This document shows positions 11,196-23,102 of a DNA stretch of 64,000 bases, piece after piece. The translations under genes and the position numbers were made by a program. The stretch covers positions 40,129,701 to 40,193,700 of the forward strand of contig OY292275.1 of assembly GCA_958496175.1 (NCBI GenBank). Direction: 5' to 3'. A model generated the notes under the pieces. It did not search any database and was not told where the DNA came from. It worked only from the letters and a program-made list of their open reading frames with translations. Numbering within the stretch: position 1 is the first letter of the stretch; every line of letters begins with the position of its first letter. The DNA comes from Sisyra terminalis. Taxonomy: Eukaryota; Arthropoda; Insecta; Neuroptera; Sisyridae.

Positions 11196-14100
11196 ATAAA
11201 ATTAAAACAGCTACATTGTGTTTTGATATTAGTTAAGAACATTCTTGAAATATTAAAAGATAAAGATTTAAAGATATTCTAAGATCATGTGCAATAGGTC
11301 TGTTGTTATTCAAATTCACATAAGTACAAAAGATTAGAAAAAAATGGTTAGTAATTCATTATTAGTTAATATAAATGCTGAAATTTATGACTTCTATTCG
11401 CTAGTGAAAATTACATTTGGTGATACTTTTACGGTAAGAATATAAATTAACGTTGGATGATTTTTTTGTAATCATAGTTCAACTTTATTAGGAATATCTG
11501 ACGTGTATTTCATTTCCAACATTTGGAGATTTAGATTTGTCAGTAACCCATTTTTAAACTTGTTAACGTGGAATATGGTAACATATAATTTGAATAAAGT
11601 TAGTTTTAATAAGTATGTTTTAAACTTACATAGTAAGTATATATTATTTCATGGTGTAACAGTTTACCTTATATTTTCCTTCTTCGAGTTCGAAAACCCG
11701 TTTTAACCTAATACAGTGAGTGGTAGCATTAAAACGACGACACTATCGCAAGCATATACATACATATGTATTTGTGCTGCATGAATATTTGAAGTAAATT
11801 ACACAGTTTCAGTCAATTGTCATGCAGTTTAGAACAAACAAATGTCTGTCTGCATACTGTGTACAGTATTACAGAATTCTATATGCATACTCTTTACAGT
11901 GTATATAATATTGTGTGCGGATTGTGTTGCGCGTCCCACAAATGCCGTCACTTGACTAAGCTCCCTTAAGTTCAAGTGGTAGCTCCCAGAATGTACTTTA
12001 GAGATACTCTTCCGGTATGTTTACATGACACATCCAAGTGTCGAGCCGTTTGTTCAACTTCATATTATTGTGTGTAGTGCGATTTGTTTATTTTGATTTG
12101 ATATCCTTGAGAATCAACCGTTTACGATAAATATTTACATTGCACTAAATTAATTTGAAACGGTTGGAGACTGTCTTTTTAGGCTGTCTATTTATACAAC
12201 CTGGTACAATTAAAGCAAACATATGGAATTATCAAAAAATTATATCAAAGATAAACATTCTCGTAGATGTTAACTTTAATAAGTTTCTGTTTCAATTCAG
12301 CCAACCCGTCAAGTAGCACCAACGTATAATTGAATACTTAAAGATAATTTGAACCAGCTTTGTCTCTTACTAAAACTACAATGAAATAAAATCGTCTCTG
12401 TATTTCTGTTATTGAACATAGCGTTTTCTACGACAGTTCTTGGGAGTTACACAAATATCTGCTACCCTTATTGAATAGGATGGTTGTATGAAACTTTAAA
12501 TTGATCTTTTTGTTATTTAATGTTACATTCAGCTTTCTTTTGATCAAATTTTCATTGTTCGTCTTGCATCAATATAAAATAATAAGAAAAAAATAAAATA
12601 TAGCGACTTTAAAAAGTTTCTATTGTTTTAATATGTCGCAACACGTTTACTATGAATTTGTAATGAATAATTGAGCTTGAAAATAAAATGTCATTAATTT
12701 TTTTGTCATAAAGATTAATTTTCCACCCTGCATTTCACTTATCTACTGTGATATATATAGTTATAAACTCAATCTTATAAAAGATACGAGTATATACCAC
12801 GTATGAGCACAACTAATATTCAACAAAAACGGAATAATTTATATACGAAGAAAAATAAGTTTTTCATTTGTTCTTTTTTTATCGTAGATCAGAAAAAAGA
12901 GTTTTCCAAATGATCCTTTCGAATAAGTTATCTGCTTAACGTAAGTTTTAATCCAAAGTTTTGAAAAAAATTGCAAACTTGAAAATATAATTTGATACCA
13001 TTAGGTAGTTTGATATTCACGGAACGTGTTTTGAATAAAAATAAGATAAAAAATACTTTGTTGAACAAGAAAATTCAATTTGGATAGTACTTCGCTATAA
13101 ATAAGAGGAGGATAATAGAACTGCTACGGCTCTAAGAGGGATCTTGTCAAGTATCATTGCATAATTGATAGTCTAGGCAATCTAAAGAATGTTGCAATTA
13201 TACTTCAAGGGAAATTATCATTTTAACGGTCGTTTCAAAACAATAAACCTATATTGCAGAAAAATTTACGATTTTATTCTTTGGCTTTTTACTGGTTTTT
13301 TGAAAACCTTTTTACGTTTCCAATCGATCAATTCTGAAATATTATCATTTTTAGGAAACTTATAAAAACACATAAATCGATTTTCTTATAAGAATTTAAA
13401 ATTTTAATGTTGTGTAGAAGAAAATCACAAGTAATTAGAAAAAGCTGAAATTATTACTGTAAGTTGTCAACTATTTGAACCATGTAACTGTAAAGTTTCA
13501 AATCGATTTATGGCTTATTATCGGAATAAAAAAATTACGTAAAGTTACGTAATTTTAAGTACTTATCACAGTGTAAATATAGAAAGTCTAGGTATATGTT
13601 GATCGCATTCAAATCACGATTGCTTTTTTTATACAAAATGAACTATTTTTGAAAAATTAGTAACGCATTCCTCAATATACTCCGCGTCGATCAATCTAAA
13701 AACATCCACATTTAAGGGTTTCCAAGCAAAATATTTTCATCTAAAAATAGAAAATCATGACCAAAATTCAATCCGAACGCATAAAAGAGAATAAAAGAAA
13801 TATCTTTAACTCCTACTTATAGGCAAAGTGAATTCTCCCTTTTTCTCATAATTTTCCACCGTACTCCTAAAGGACCTTATTTTTTTATCTAAATTGATTC
13901 GTGTACAACAATGTAAATTTAACTACTAATGATATATTAAATGACTTATTGCTTTAATAAATGAAATAATAAAGTTTATATTTTGAACTGAATAGTTCTT
14001 AAGCTGACCATATATAAATATATTCCATTTAGTGGCTAAAACTATTAGAAAACAAAACGGAAAGTTTTGGAGATAAAATCACTTGAAAAAAATTTGTCCT

Positions 14101-17100
14101 GAAATTGTTTTTTTTTTCAAAGGATTAGTTTTCCTTATAAGAGAATTTTAAACAAATTATAAAACAATTCCCTTACGTAAAACGATAGGTACAATTTTAT
14201 TTCAAAATTTCAAAAAGAATAATTTACAATTACGCAATAAAGATGTAAGAGGACGGTTATTTACCTGAAAATGGACAAAATATTTTAGACTGAATCATCT
14301 TAAACATTTCCTATTTGATGTTCTTTACGAAAAAATACAATTATAAACGAAATAACTATCCGAACCATCCAATAATTCAAACTATTTATTTAGACATTAT
14401 TGTCAGCATTTCTACACGATAGTCTTAACGGTTTCAATTCCTACTAACTTTAGTTAAAATCATAGCTTTTAATTTCTAGTGATGTTGTTATGTACAATGT
14501 CTTAATTAAGCGTATAAGCATTGCACGTAAATGGATATGAAAGGAAAGTTATTAAAAAATCATCTTTATTTTTGTAAATTTTGTAAAATTATTTTTACAT
14601 TACGAAGACAAAGTCATAAATATAGGCTTTGAGGAATAAATTTAGCCATTTGTTTTTAAATTTTAACGAAGATAAAATAACATTTATTTCATGAGTTCAA
14701 TCCTTTATTTCACTTGAGATAAATTGCTGAATAATCATCACTTGGTTTTTCAATGGAATTGGGCACTTCTTTGAACACATTTATGGGATTTCTTTGAAGT
14801 CTTTATTTGGGATGTATGCAATAGGCAAAATACAACAGCTAGCTGCAGGAATATTGTTGGCATTTTTTAACCTTTATGTTACAGCCCTAACATCAGAGTA
14901 ATAAATTTCAACTTTGATCAAAAATATTTAATTTTTCGAAGAAATATTGTTTTACCCACTTGGATTCACGTTAAATGTTAGATACCGAAATAATTATTGT
15001 ACCTATGTTGAATAAAATTTAGTACTGGATATTTAGAGAAGCAGAAACTTTTTGGGCCTTCAAAATTAATCATTCTTAAAAAGTAATAGAAAACAGGCAA
15101 AAACAATCATAAAGCTAGTTTAAAAATTTTTCAGCTAATCATTTTGAAAATTAGTAATTACTTTTATCATAGTATTGCGCTCTATTAAAATTAAATATTA
15201 TTGTTATTTAAAATATTTTTTATGCAAAAAAACTTATTAAGATTGATAAAAAATCATTTTTTCGTTTTCACTTCTGTAAAAAACAGTTTTTTTTTTTTTT
15301 TTTTGATAGCGTTTTCATATAGAAGAGAGATACATGATAAAATTAAATTCCAACCTCGTTTGATTTCAAATTATATTTTTGGCTTCCAGAATGAACGCAA
15401 AATGCTAAGTCTGATTGTGACCTGAGGTGCCGAATATGTTCGATGATTTTCTAGGAAATTCTTCAAAAATTTTAAAGTTCATACTTACCTAATTATATGT
15501 TAAAAATACTACCAAAGTTTCAAAAAATTATATTTATTTTTTATACTATAAAAAAATATGAAATTCACTAAGAAAACGCTTAACCCTATTTCCTCCCTTA
15601 AGCCCCCAGTCCATTATCATGAGGAACTTTTTGTTTCCGTAATGCGTACTAAGCACAAATTACTCTGTTCCATCATACTTTTGCATGATCACCGAAATAG
15701 CAAGCTAGTTGATTTATTAATGTTTCACAACAATTAATTTCACACCTCCATCCATTTTTCTCACTAACGCCTCTTCTCCTGTTTCTTTTCACCCTTCTCA
15801 AGCGATATCAAACCATTATTATTTTAAAGTACTATCTTTGTTTTATAAGAGATATTAAAAACTCAGAAATAAATCAAAAATTTTCAAATATCCGAAATAA
15901 TTTTTCATCTTCCGTTTTTTTAATCTCCATACTTAACTACCCGATGTTACTGCTCGAAATATTTTGTGCGATTACTGATAAAATAGTTGAAACCAAAGCC
16001 CTAAGAGGCAAACTCAAATATTACCTATGGAATAGAGTCTTTAATCTGATTTCCAGTACGAAATAATATCAGCATTACGCAATCAATTATTTCTATGGTA
16101 AAGTTACTGGTAGTTTTGTAAACTTTATCAAAATATGGAAAAGTCAAAGCATTTGAGATTGTATGTTGCGGTTAATTTCGAAATTGTCTCATCAATCGAT
16201 TTATGTAAGTTTCAAGACTAAGCCACACCAAAAGCATTCGACTCCCTCGTGACATGTGGAATTGACTACTAAAACACCGCAGTCAAACAAACGTTCCTTG
16301 TAAGAGTGCTTAAATTTTTTAGTGAAAAACCACCATAATCCTGTATTAAGGTTTAGTTTGCTTTTTGTGCAGGATACTCTTAATGCATCGTCATAAATTT
16401 TATATATGACCCACTAATAATTACTACAGATTTACCTGGCAAACTTTTCGTAAACGTTAGGTATTTGTGACATTCACAAAGATTAAAACTGGATATTTGT
16501 GTAATGTAATAAAAAATTTACAAGGTTCTATTGAGGATTTTATATGAAGTTTATTCTTTGATTCTTTGTTTTTCTGAATTCTTAATATTTTACAAACTGA
16601 CAGATACCTGCATATTTAAATTTTAATACAGTATAAAATCGGATACTGGAAGTCTGAGTGAAATATGTTTGGAAAAGTTACCCCTGGTGACCTACAAATT
16701 ACTATAAATTTTCGTTTAGTCACCTTTAATATCGGAGACATAATATCCTATTTACAAAATTACTATCAGATGAGGGTCTAATTAAATTTTACATGTTTCG
16801 TAAGCTACAAAATCAGTGAACCTTCATCATTTGTATGAGGATAATATCAATGTAGTGAAATAAAAAGAATATGTTCCATTGTAAGCAATTTTCATTTCTA
16901 CTCTACCTGCTATCGACATCGACGACAAAAGATAAACTTTTTTGAATTTTACATTTAAATGATTTTTTTCTTTTAAAAGTAAAGTAAGAGTGACACATCA
17001 AATTGTTCACATTCCTTTTATATTAAAGTGGTGTAAAAAATATATTAAATTTAAAAAAAAAATGTTCATTTCCACATACTGTCTCTTCGAAATATTTGTG

Positions 17101-18045
17101 ACAACTACGCCACAATTGAAATTCAAATCGCGGTTGTTTCAAATTGCAAGATATTTGTTTTCACGCACTTTCTTGTATGTGTGTATGTTTTTTTTTCCAC
17201 GAATAAATATGTAAATATAAGTTTCTTTCGTGCTGTCTTCCAGCAATCACGATTTTTTACATTTATTGTTTAAATTGATGTGATGTACCAAGTCAAATTT
17301 GATGGGAATACAAACGTATTATGCGACAGATTTGCTTCTAAGTTAAATAAATTTTCCTTTTTATGAACAAACAAATCAGGAAAACGTTCATATAGTATAA
17401 AATAATTTCAAATGTAGCTATTTTTTCACAACAGGCGAAAAAAGTCTCATAACAAATCTGATTTATATTTATGTGATTCTATACAATGTGACAGCCTCAA
17501 ACATTACTTTGTACAGAGGTGTATTTGACGTGACTGGGATCGTACATAATCGAATAATGTACTCAAAAAATACTTTGTACTATGAATCTAGGCTTATCAT
17601 TATAATCATTTTTTTTATGACAAATTTTATTCAACATGGATTTGCATGGAATCCTACAATCCAATTTAGAATGATATTTTTATATGGTGTAATTATATTG
17701 GAAAAATTTGGTGAGAAGTGGTGAGAGATAGTACCGATATAGAGATAGTACGTTAGTACACAGTACTAACGAAATTCCTTGCACTTTAGGAATTTTCACT
17801 GCCACATCCATGATTTCATTAACATCCAATATTTTTGGATATAAGACATTATTTTGAATTTTACAATGAAATGATATGAAATTAGAAAACTATTCATTTT
17901 ATTTGCAAAAGACTAAATCCCATAATTTCTACCAACTATTGAAAGTGCTCCCTCAATAGGCGATCAATTTAATTAAAAGTGCAATAGAATGAAAAGAAGA
18001 GAATATAAGTAGCAGTATTAAGGAATGAAATATCAGTTCACGAAA
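11196..18045. other. AT-rich noncoding DNA
   Basis: I see no gene in this 6.8-kb block. A less AT-rich patch lies near 11930-12060, but it has no open frame or recognisable motif. Short frames such as 15201-15425 (plus) run through poly-T and show no family motif. Confidence 0.5.
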
Positions 18046-18419
18046 TATAGACCAGGAGTCCGAACGGAATAGGCTTTTTGACCAAATTCATGTACAGGAA
18101 AACCAATCCAGATCATAGTTCTCTTTTCTGTCACTTACAGCGCAAGGATGCTTAACGTACCAAAGGTTTTAAGAAGTGGCTGCTGATATTAGTACATTTT
18201 TTATTACATACTATCATATGTCGTTGACTTTGCAGATTATCTCTTAAACTTCCCAATATTATCGTTTTTTTTAAATATTTTTTTGATAGTTGTTAATAAA
18301 AAAACTTCCTGCGTAATGATTCAAACTCTTACTCTAAGAAGTGTTGCGCACTCAACCGGTACAGAATTCCAAATTTATACCATTTTTTTAACATTGCGTT
18401 CGGACTCCTGGTGTCTATA
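18046..18419. mobile_element. TA-flanked MITE with TIR TAGAC(AC)CAGGAGTCCGAACG
   Basis: The left end reads tatagaccaggagtccgaac and the right end is its reverse complement with two extra bases (gttcggactcctggtgtcta followed by ta). Both termini abut TA, as expected of Tc1/mariner-superfamily insertions. The 374-bp interior is noncoding. It is best read as a non-autonomous MITE. The autonomous parent is not in this window. Confidence 0.68.
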
Positions 18420-18489
18420 TTCCGTGTATCAATTGTTGAATTGTTGCATGTATAATTTTAAATTCAAGTTTTTTTACAGTTATTAACCG

Positions 18490-18578
18490 TCGCTTTAAAG
18501 CAATTAAGGTCTTTAATGACTCAAGGGGTTAATGAAATCCGTAAATCAAGAAATATAAAAAATTTGCTCAATACAAGA
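18490..18578 (-). mobile_element. Headless partial SINE body joined to copy 2
   Basis: This piece repeats the SINE body without the tRNA head. Both it and the adjacent copy share gaaatat and aaatttgctc followed by atac. It ends at the poly-T run (poly-A on the minus strand) that precedes the full copy. The arrangement is a head-to-tail dimer, with the headless unit 3' of the complete one on the minus strand. Confidence 0.6.
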
Positions 18579-18743
18579 TTTTTTTTTTGTTATTTATCAT
18601 CGTTTTATAACTACTAAAGTTTTTAGCGACTCTAGGGTTGATAAAAATCTGTAATCGAGAAATATTGAAAATTTGCTCGATACGATGATCGAACAAAAAA
18701 CCAGTTTTGGAGCGGTTACCTTGACCACTCGGCCACCAGTAGG
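18579..18743 (-). mobile_element. tRNA-derived SINE, copy 2
   Basis: The minus strand starts with ACTGGTGGCCGAGTGGTCAA, containing an A-box match. TGTTCGATCA follows at the B-box position, then the same body as copy 1, and an A-rich tail seen as a run of ten T's on the plus strand. Head and body match copy 1 with scattered substitutions. Both copies and the partial unit are on the minus strand. Confidence 0.74.
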
Positions 18744-21700
18744 CTTTAATTTCAAGTTCTTTTGCCTGCTTAATTGTTAGTACAAAATTTCAGTATTATA
18801 AGATTTGACATTAGCCTAATAAATTATTTAAAGAGTCTGCAATTGATTATCGAACTGTTCGCTATCGACCGTGGGCCCATCCCTGTTAAAGAACAAGGGA
18901 AATATACCGAATACACAAAGGCATAAATAAATATATACAGCAAAATATAACTACCGCTTAACCAGCGTACTTATGAAACATTGATGCACGCAAATAACCA
19001 AAGACTAAGAAACTTGAGCAAATTCTACGAAAAATGGTGAAGAAATAAACCTAGAAGAACAATCACAAACTTTAACTGGCTCAAATCAAATCGTAGGCTC
19101 ATATACCTTGTAGGAACGCCAATATCTGGCAACATTACATTTGGAAAAAATTGGAACATAATGAAAATTAACTCATATTTATGAATATTTCTTGAAGAAA
19201 ATACATTTCATTGTTATACTTAGATAATTGCTTTATGTGCATTAAAGAGTTTTATAAGTAATAAATTAAGCTTCATTTTGTTAGTTTCACCAAAATTGGT
19301 ACTCATATAAATTTATTTTTTTATAAAAATAGGGACACACAAAAGTTTCAAATAATGAAACCAATTCGGAAAATCTCAATGACAAAAAACTCCAAATCCT
19401 CTTTGCCGTATTCTTCGCAAGGCATTGTATAACAACCAATTGTATATATGTCTATACGCGCTATTACGGACCCTAGTGGATTTGGAAAATCATTAATATC
19501 ATTGTACAAGTAATATCTGCAAATATTATGATTCTGCCCGTAATTGATATGAAAATTTTGATTTGAAAGAATATGTTATAAGAATTTTATTCCAATTACG
19601 GTTACATTAATTAATATCTTAGCATCCAGATAACTAAACTTTTCACGATTTCAGAAATTTTCTTTTTATCTTAAAGAATGGAACATTGTTAAAGTTGTAT
19701 GATGCTTTTATTTTTTCCAAACAATTCGTTCAATTGTCATTATTGGGCATCTTATTTTGATTCTAATATCTTAAACCATATTAGACAAACACTATTTCCA
19801 TTAATTTAATTTCAACTCTAAACAAAAATAGAAACAGAATTAAAACATGCAAAAGTAAACGTATCTTATTCTAACAAAATTCTTCGAAAAATACTTCAGA
19901 CAATAATCTGAAACTAATAAACCACATGTAACGCCATTCGTTTTGATCATTATAATCCAAAGTTTATAATGCTAAAAATTCTTCCTTTTGAAATTCTTAA
20001 AAAAACACTTCAAAAAGATATCATTATAGAAATACTTTGTGAGAAAAATAAATCAATAAATATTTGGTTGGTGCATATGTCACAATTTTAATGATTATGT
20101 AAAACTACATTTATATGTATATATTTTCACCAAAGCTGTATTTTTAAATCTAAATAAGCTTTAGTAAAAACTTTTAAATATTTAAAAAAAGTAAAAATTG
20201 ATTGATGTTTAAAAGCTGAGAATTGCATGATTAAAAAAAATTGTTTAATTTTTTTATACATTTAATATCACTTTTATAGATTAAACAGTATGATAATATA
20301 GACAGAAAATTTCAATATCAAAGCTATCTCCAATGATCAAAATATTAAAAAAAAGGTATCAATGCTATAAATTCTTATTGGAAATAGAGTATTGAAGCCA
20401 ATGGGGTAAATTTTGAATGAATTTAATAATCCACCATTTCAAATGCAGCAACCTAATATTACTGTTACGTGTTTAATTAATTATATTCACAGTTCTTTGG
20501 ATTTGTGTTTTCAGACTTAAGTTTACTTATTTATTTACAACACTACAATCATTTATTTCAGCGGTTTGACTTGTCACTTGGAACTTATTTGTTGTTAACT
20601 AAATGATTTACGTACTAATTGTTTATCAACCCCTTACAAATGGGCTCAAACATTCTGGAATTTTCCCTTAAGATCTGAGTTCCCTTAAGAAATGAGTAGG
20701 CAATAAAAACAATGAGAATTGAGTGGGTTCTGGATTTGTTTAGACAGTAGAAAAATCCAGATTTCAAATGTTTTCGTTCATGTCTCATAGTTATTGGTTT
20801 ATTGTCTTTTTGTTTACTTTGACAAGCACGCTTGATTGAGCACGCACGCAAAGCATCGGCATTATCAAATTGGTGCTCAGCGGGAGCTCAGATGTCAGTT
20901 CGCATAAACATACCCATTCGTATCTCATTAAATCATATCTTAATTCCGCAATATATTTATCTTTTAAAAATTCGCTCATGTAAATTTAAAATATATAATT
21001 AGGGTATTTTATAAAATAAAACTTATTTTCTAATAAAGAAATTTTATGGTTATTTACATAAAAAGAAAACGTTGAAGTATTTATAATGTATCGGGTGGAT
21101 AAAAGTGAACGGAAACATTTCGAAATTTTAGTGCGTGAAAAGAAATGTTTTTAAATAGCGTGTCTAATAATTTATTTTGTAGTGTTTTTTTTGATATTTT
21201 TTCGTGTTTCGTAGTTCTTTTTTTATTAATCGATAAAAACTGCAGCTTATAAAAGCTTCAGTAGGAAGAAAATGAACGATTTTAGATAGGCGTGAAAGTG
21301 ATGGAGGTGAGTCCGCACCTTGTGTATATAAATAATGATCTCGTCAAAATTCTGCATCCAATGTATGTTTGTCTGCGGAAATCGATCCGTTGACCACACA
21401 AGCTTTGATAATTTATAACTAACGGCTGGTCAAACTCCATATATGTCGACCATATACGTAGAGGCATTCATATAGCGCGCTATCTCTCCATACACCGCCT
21501 ATAAAAGTGGCACCTTCACATATAATGCAAGTTTATTTCGTATGTTTGTGTTAGGTATACTTCGACACGACTTGAATGGATATGCAACGTTAAACATATT
21601 CTATTCCACAGCACGGATCGAAAATAAAAACAAAAAGTGTGCTTTCCAATGCGAGTTCACACGTAACACGAAACTTGTGTTCAAACTGTGCCCAACATAT

Positions 21701-22304
21701 TTTATTAAATCATATTTCGAGTCACTCCTTAAATATTATATTTACGATAGAGTGCATAAATAAAGTGTCGGATATGTGAACTTTAAAACTTTTCGACCAA
21801 AAGTAACAAATAACAAATATTATATCAGAATGAATATTGAGTTTCAAAAATAAAGTTGTTACGAACATTTTTATGTTTAATACACATCGATAAATAAAAA
21901 CTTTGATAAGATTATATAAATAAAAATTAAATGAAGCCCATAAAATATCACTTCTAATAAAAATCAAAATAACTTATTTATTATTTATATTTTATCAATC
22001 TTTTTATTTCATATTGCGAATAACTTGAACTCGTTAAAATTTGAATATATATTAGCAAATAACGTGTGGTAAATTTTTCGATGCAATTTAAAATATTTAT
22101 TTTTCTTTTATTTGAATAGCCTTGATTGTAGTTGTTTTCACTTAGTGCCGGTATTTTCACTTAAGGGTTGATAGACCTTATCCTTTTGATAGTTACTTAA
22201 AAGATAAAAAATGATCTGAAAAATGATAAAGTTTAAAGGAAATGCAGAAGTCTGAACGATGCTTACACTTGTAACATTACATACAAAAAAATAGATAAAA
22301 ATAT
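18744..22304. other. AT-rich noncoding DNA
   Basis: I find no gene I can support. A patch near 21280-21540 is less AT-rich and contains a TATAAAAG word near 21501, but no adjacent coding exon is visible, so I do not call a promoter. The short open frames on both strands have no recognisable motifs. Confidence 0.45.
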
Positions 22305-22665
22305 ACCAACAATATTTGTATTTTAAATTTGGCTGAAACTTTTGATTCTGTCAACAGCAATATATTAAAGTGTACAATTACATGAGTGATTATGAGTATG
22401 TAAAAGTTGAAGTCCCACAAGGAATTATTCCAGGGCAACTATTTTTAATCTCATGTATTGATGATACTCGTAAAACCAGGTATATATTCAATGTACTGCC
22501 GAATAATAACTTGGTTTATCGTTATGCTAACGATACAGCAATTGTGGTAAGAACTAAGAAGAAATCGATGCTCTTTATCTTAATTAATAAAAATGAATAT
22601 TTGGCTAAGAAATAATCAACTATCGTTGAACACAAATAAATAATTCTATTATAACGTCTTTAGAA
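22305..22665 (+). pseudogene. Non-LTR retrotransposon reverse-transcriptase relic
   Basis: Reverse-transcriptase blocks are readable in order on the plus strand, in different frames. First is NLAETFDSVNSNIL, the motif A region of the DLxKAFDxVNHxIL type. Next comes VPQGIIPGQLFL, the motif B region of the VPQGSxLGPLLF type, and then YANDTAIVV, the catalytic YADD block with the first Asp changed to Asn. Last is WLRNNQLSLNTNK after a frameshift. The sequence between motifs A and B is largely deleted. Loss of a catalytic aspartate together with frameshifts makes it dead. The clade is CR1- or Jockey-like by motif wording, but this is uncertain. Confidence 0.78.
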
Positions 22666-22762
22666 AAAATCCGAATTTTAGATGTAAATTTGATGTTGAA
22701 CCAAAACAGAATAGCACAAAATTCCTTTCGACTAACTTTATGAATAAAGTCAGTTGATGAAG

Positions 22763-22776
22763 GATATGAAGAACAT
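22763..22776. repeat. Target-site duplication of element A, left
   Basis: The 14 bp gatatgaagaacat are repeated exactly at 23089-23102, just beyond the one-sided tail. Confidence 0.75.
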
Positions 22777-23088
22777 AAGAAGACAATTCAGGTTGTTCAA
22801 GATCGGTTTTTTTTATTTAATTTTTTTTAAAATTCAATTTAGCTTCGTTTCGTTACGTATTGTAACTTCATCAGGCTTCTTGAATCACAAAAAATATAAT
22901 ATTTTTATTAAAAAATATAAATATAAAAAAATTATATTTTTTGTGATTCAAGAAGCCTGATGAAGTTACGATACGTAACGAAACGTAAATAACTTGAATA
23001 TTAAAAAATATTAATTAAAAAAACCGATCTTATGCAACCTGAATTGTCTTCTTATTTAATAAAAGCAGAGATCTGAATTTTATCATCT
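22777..23088. mobile_element. Inverted-repeat element A (Penelope-like structure)
   Basis: Two arms of about 120 bp (22777-22900 and 22936-23055) form a near-perfect inverted repeat around an A/T-rich centre. Beyond the right arm is a one-sided tail of about 33 bp ending near 23088. The whole is flanked by a 14-bp direct repeat, gatatgaagaacat, at 22763-22776 and 23089-23102. The one-sided tail and the 12-15-bp target duplication resemble Penelope-like elements with inverted terminal repeats. No reverse-transcriptase or GIY-YIG sequence is inside. Each arm carries a CTGATGA, stem, GAAAC block. Element B near 28.0-28.75 kb is a diverged relative. Confidence 0.66.
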
Positions 23089-23102
23089 GATATGAAGAAC
23101 AT
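23089..23102. repeat. Target-site duplication of element A, right
   Basis: Exact copy of 22763-22776. Its position fixes the tail as part of the inserted DNA. Confidence 0.75.

Noticed and set aside
16215..16320. Plus-strand TPKAFDSLVTCGIDY resembling RT motif A
   Set aside because: It is an isolated match with no VPQG, YADD or YLG block within reach, too short to support a retrotransposon call.
21480..21545. TATAAAAG near 21501 as a polymerase II core promoter
   Set aside because: No coding exon or conserved initiator context follows. TATA-like words are expected in DNA this AT-rich.
22865..23000. A complete active hammerhead ribozyme in element A
   Set aside because: The CUGAUGA, stem II and GAAA blocks are there, but no helix III with an NUH cleavage site could be closed by eye. 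I report only a core-like motif.
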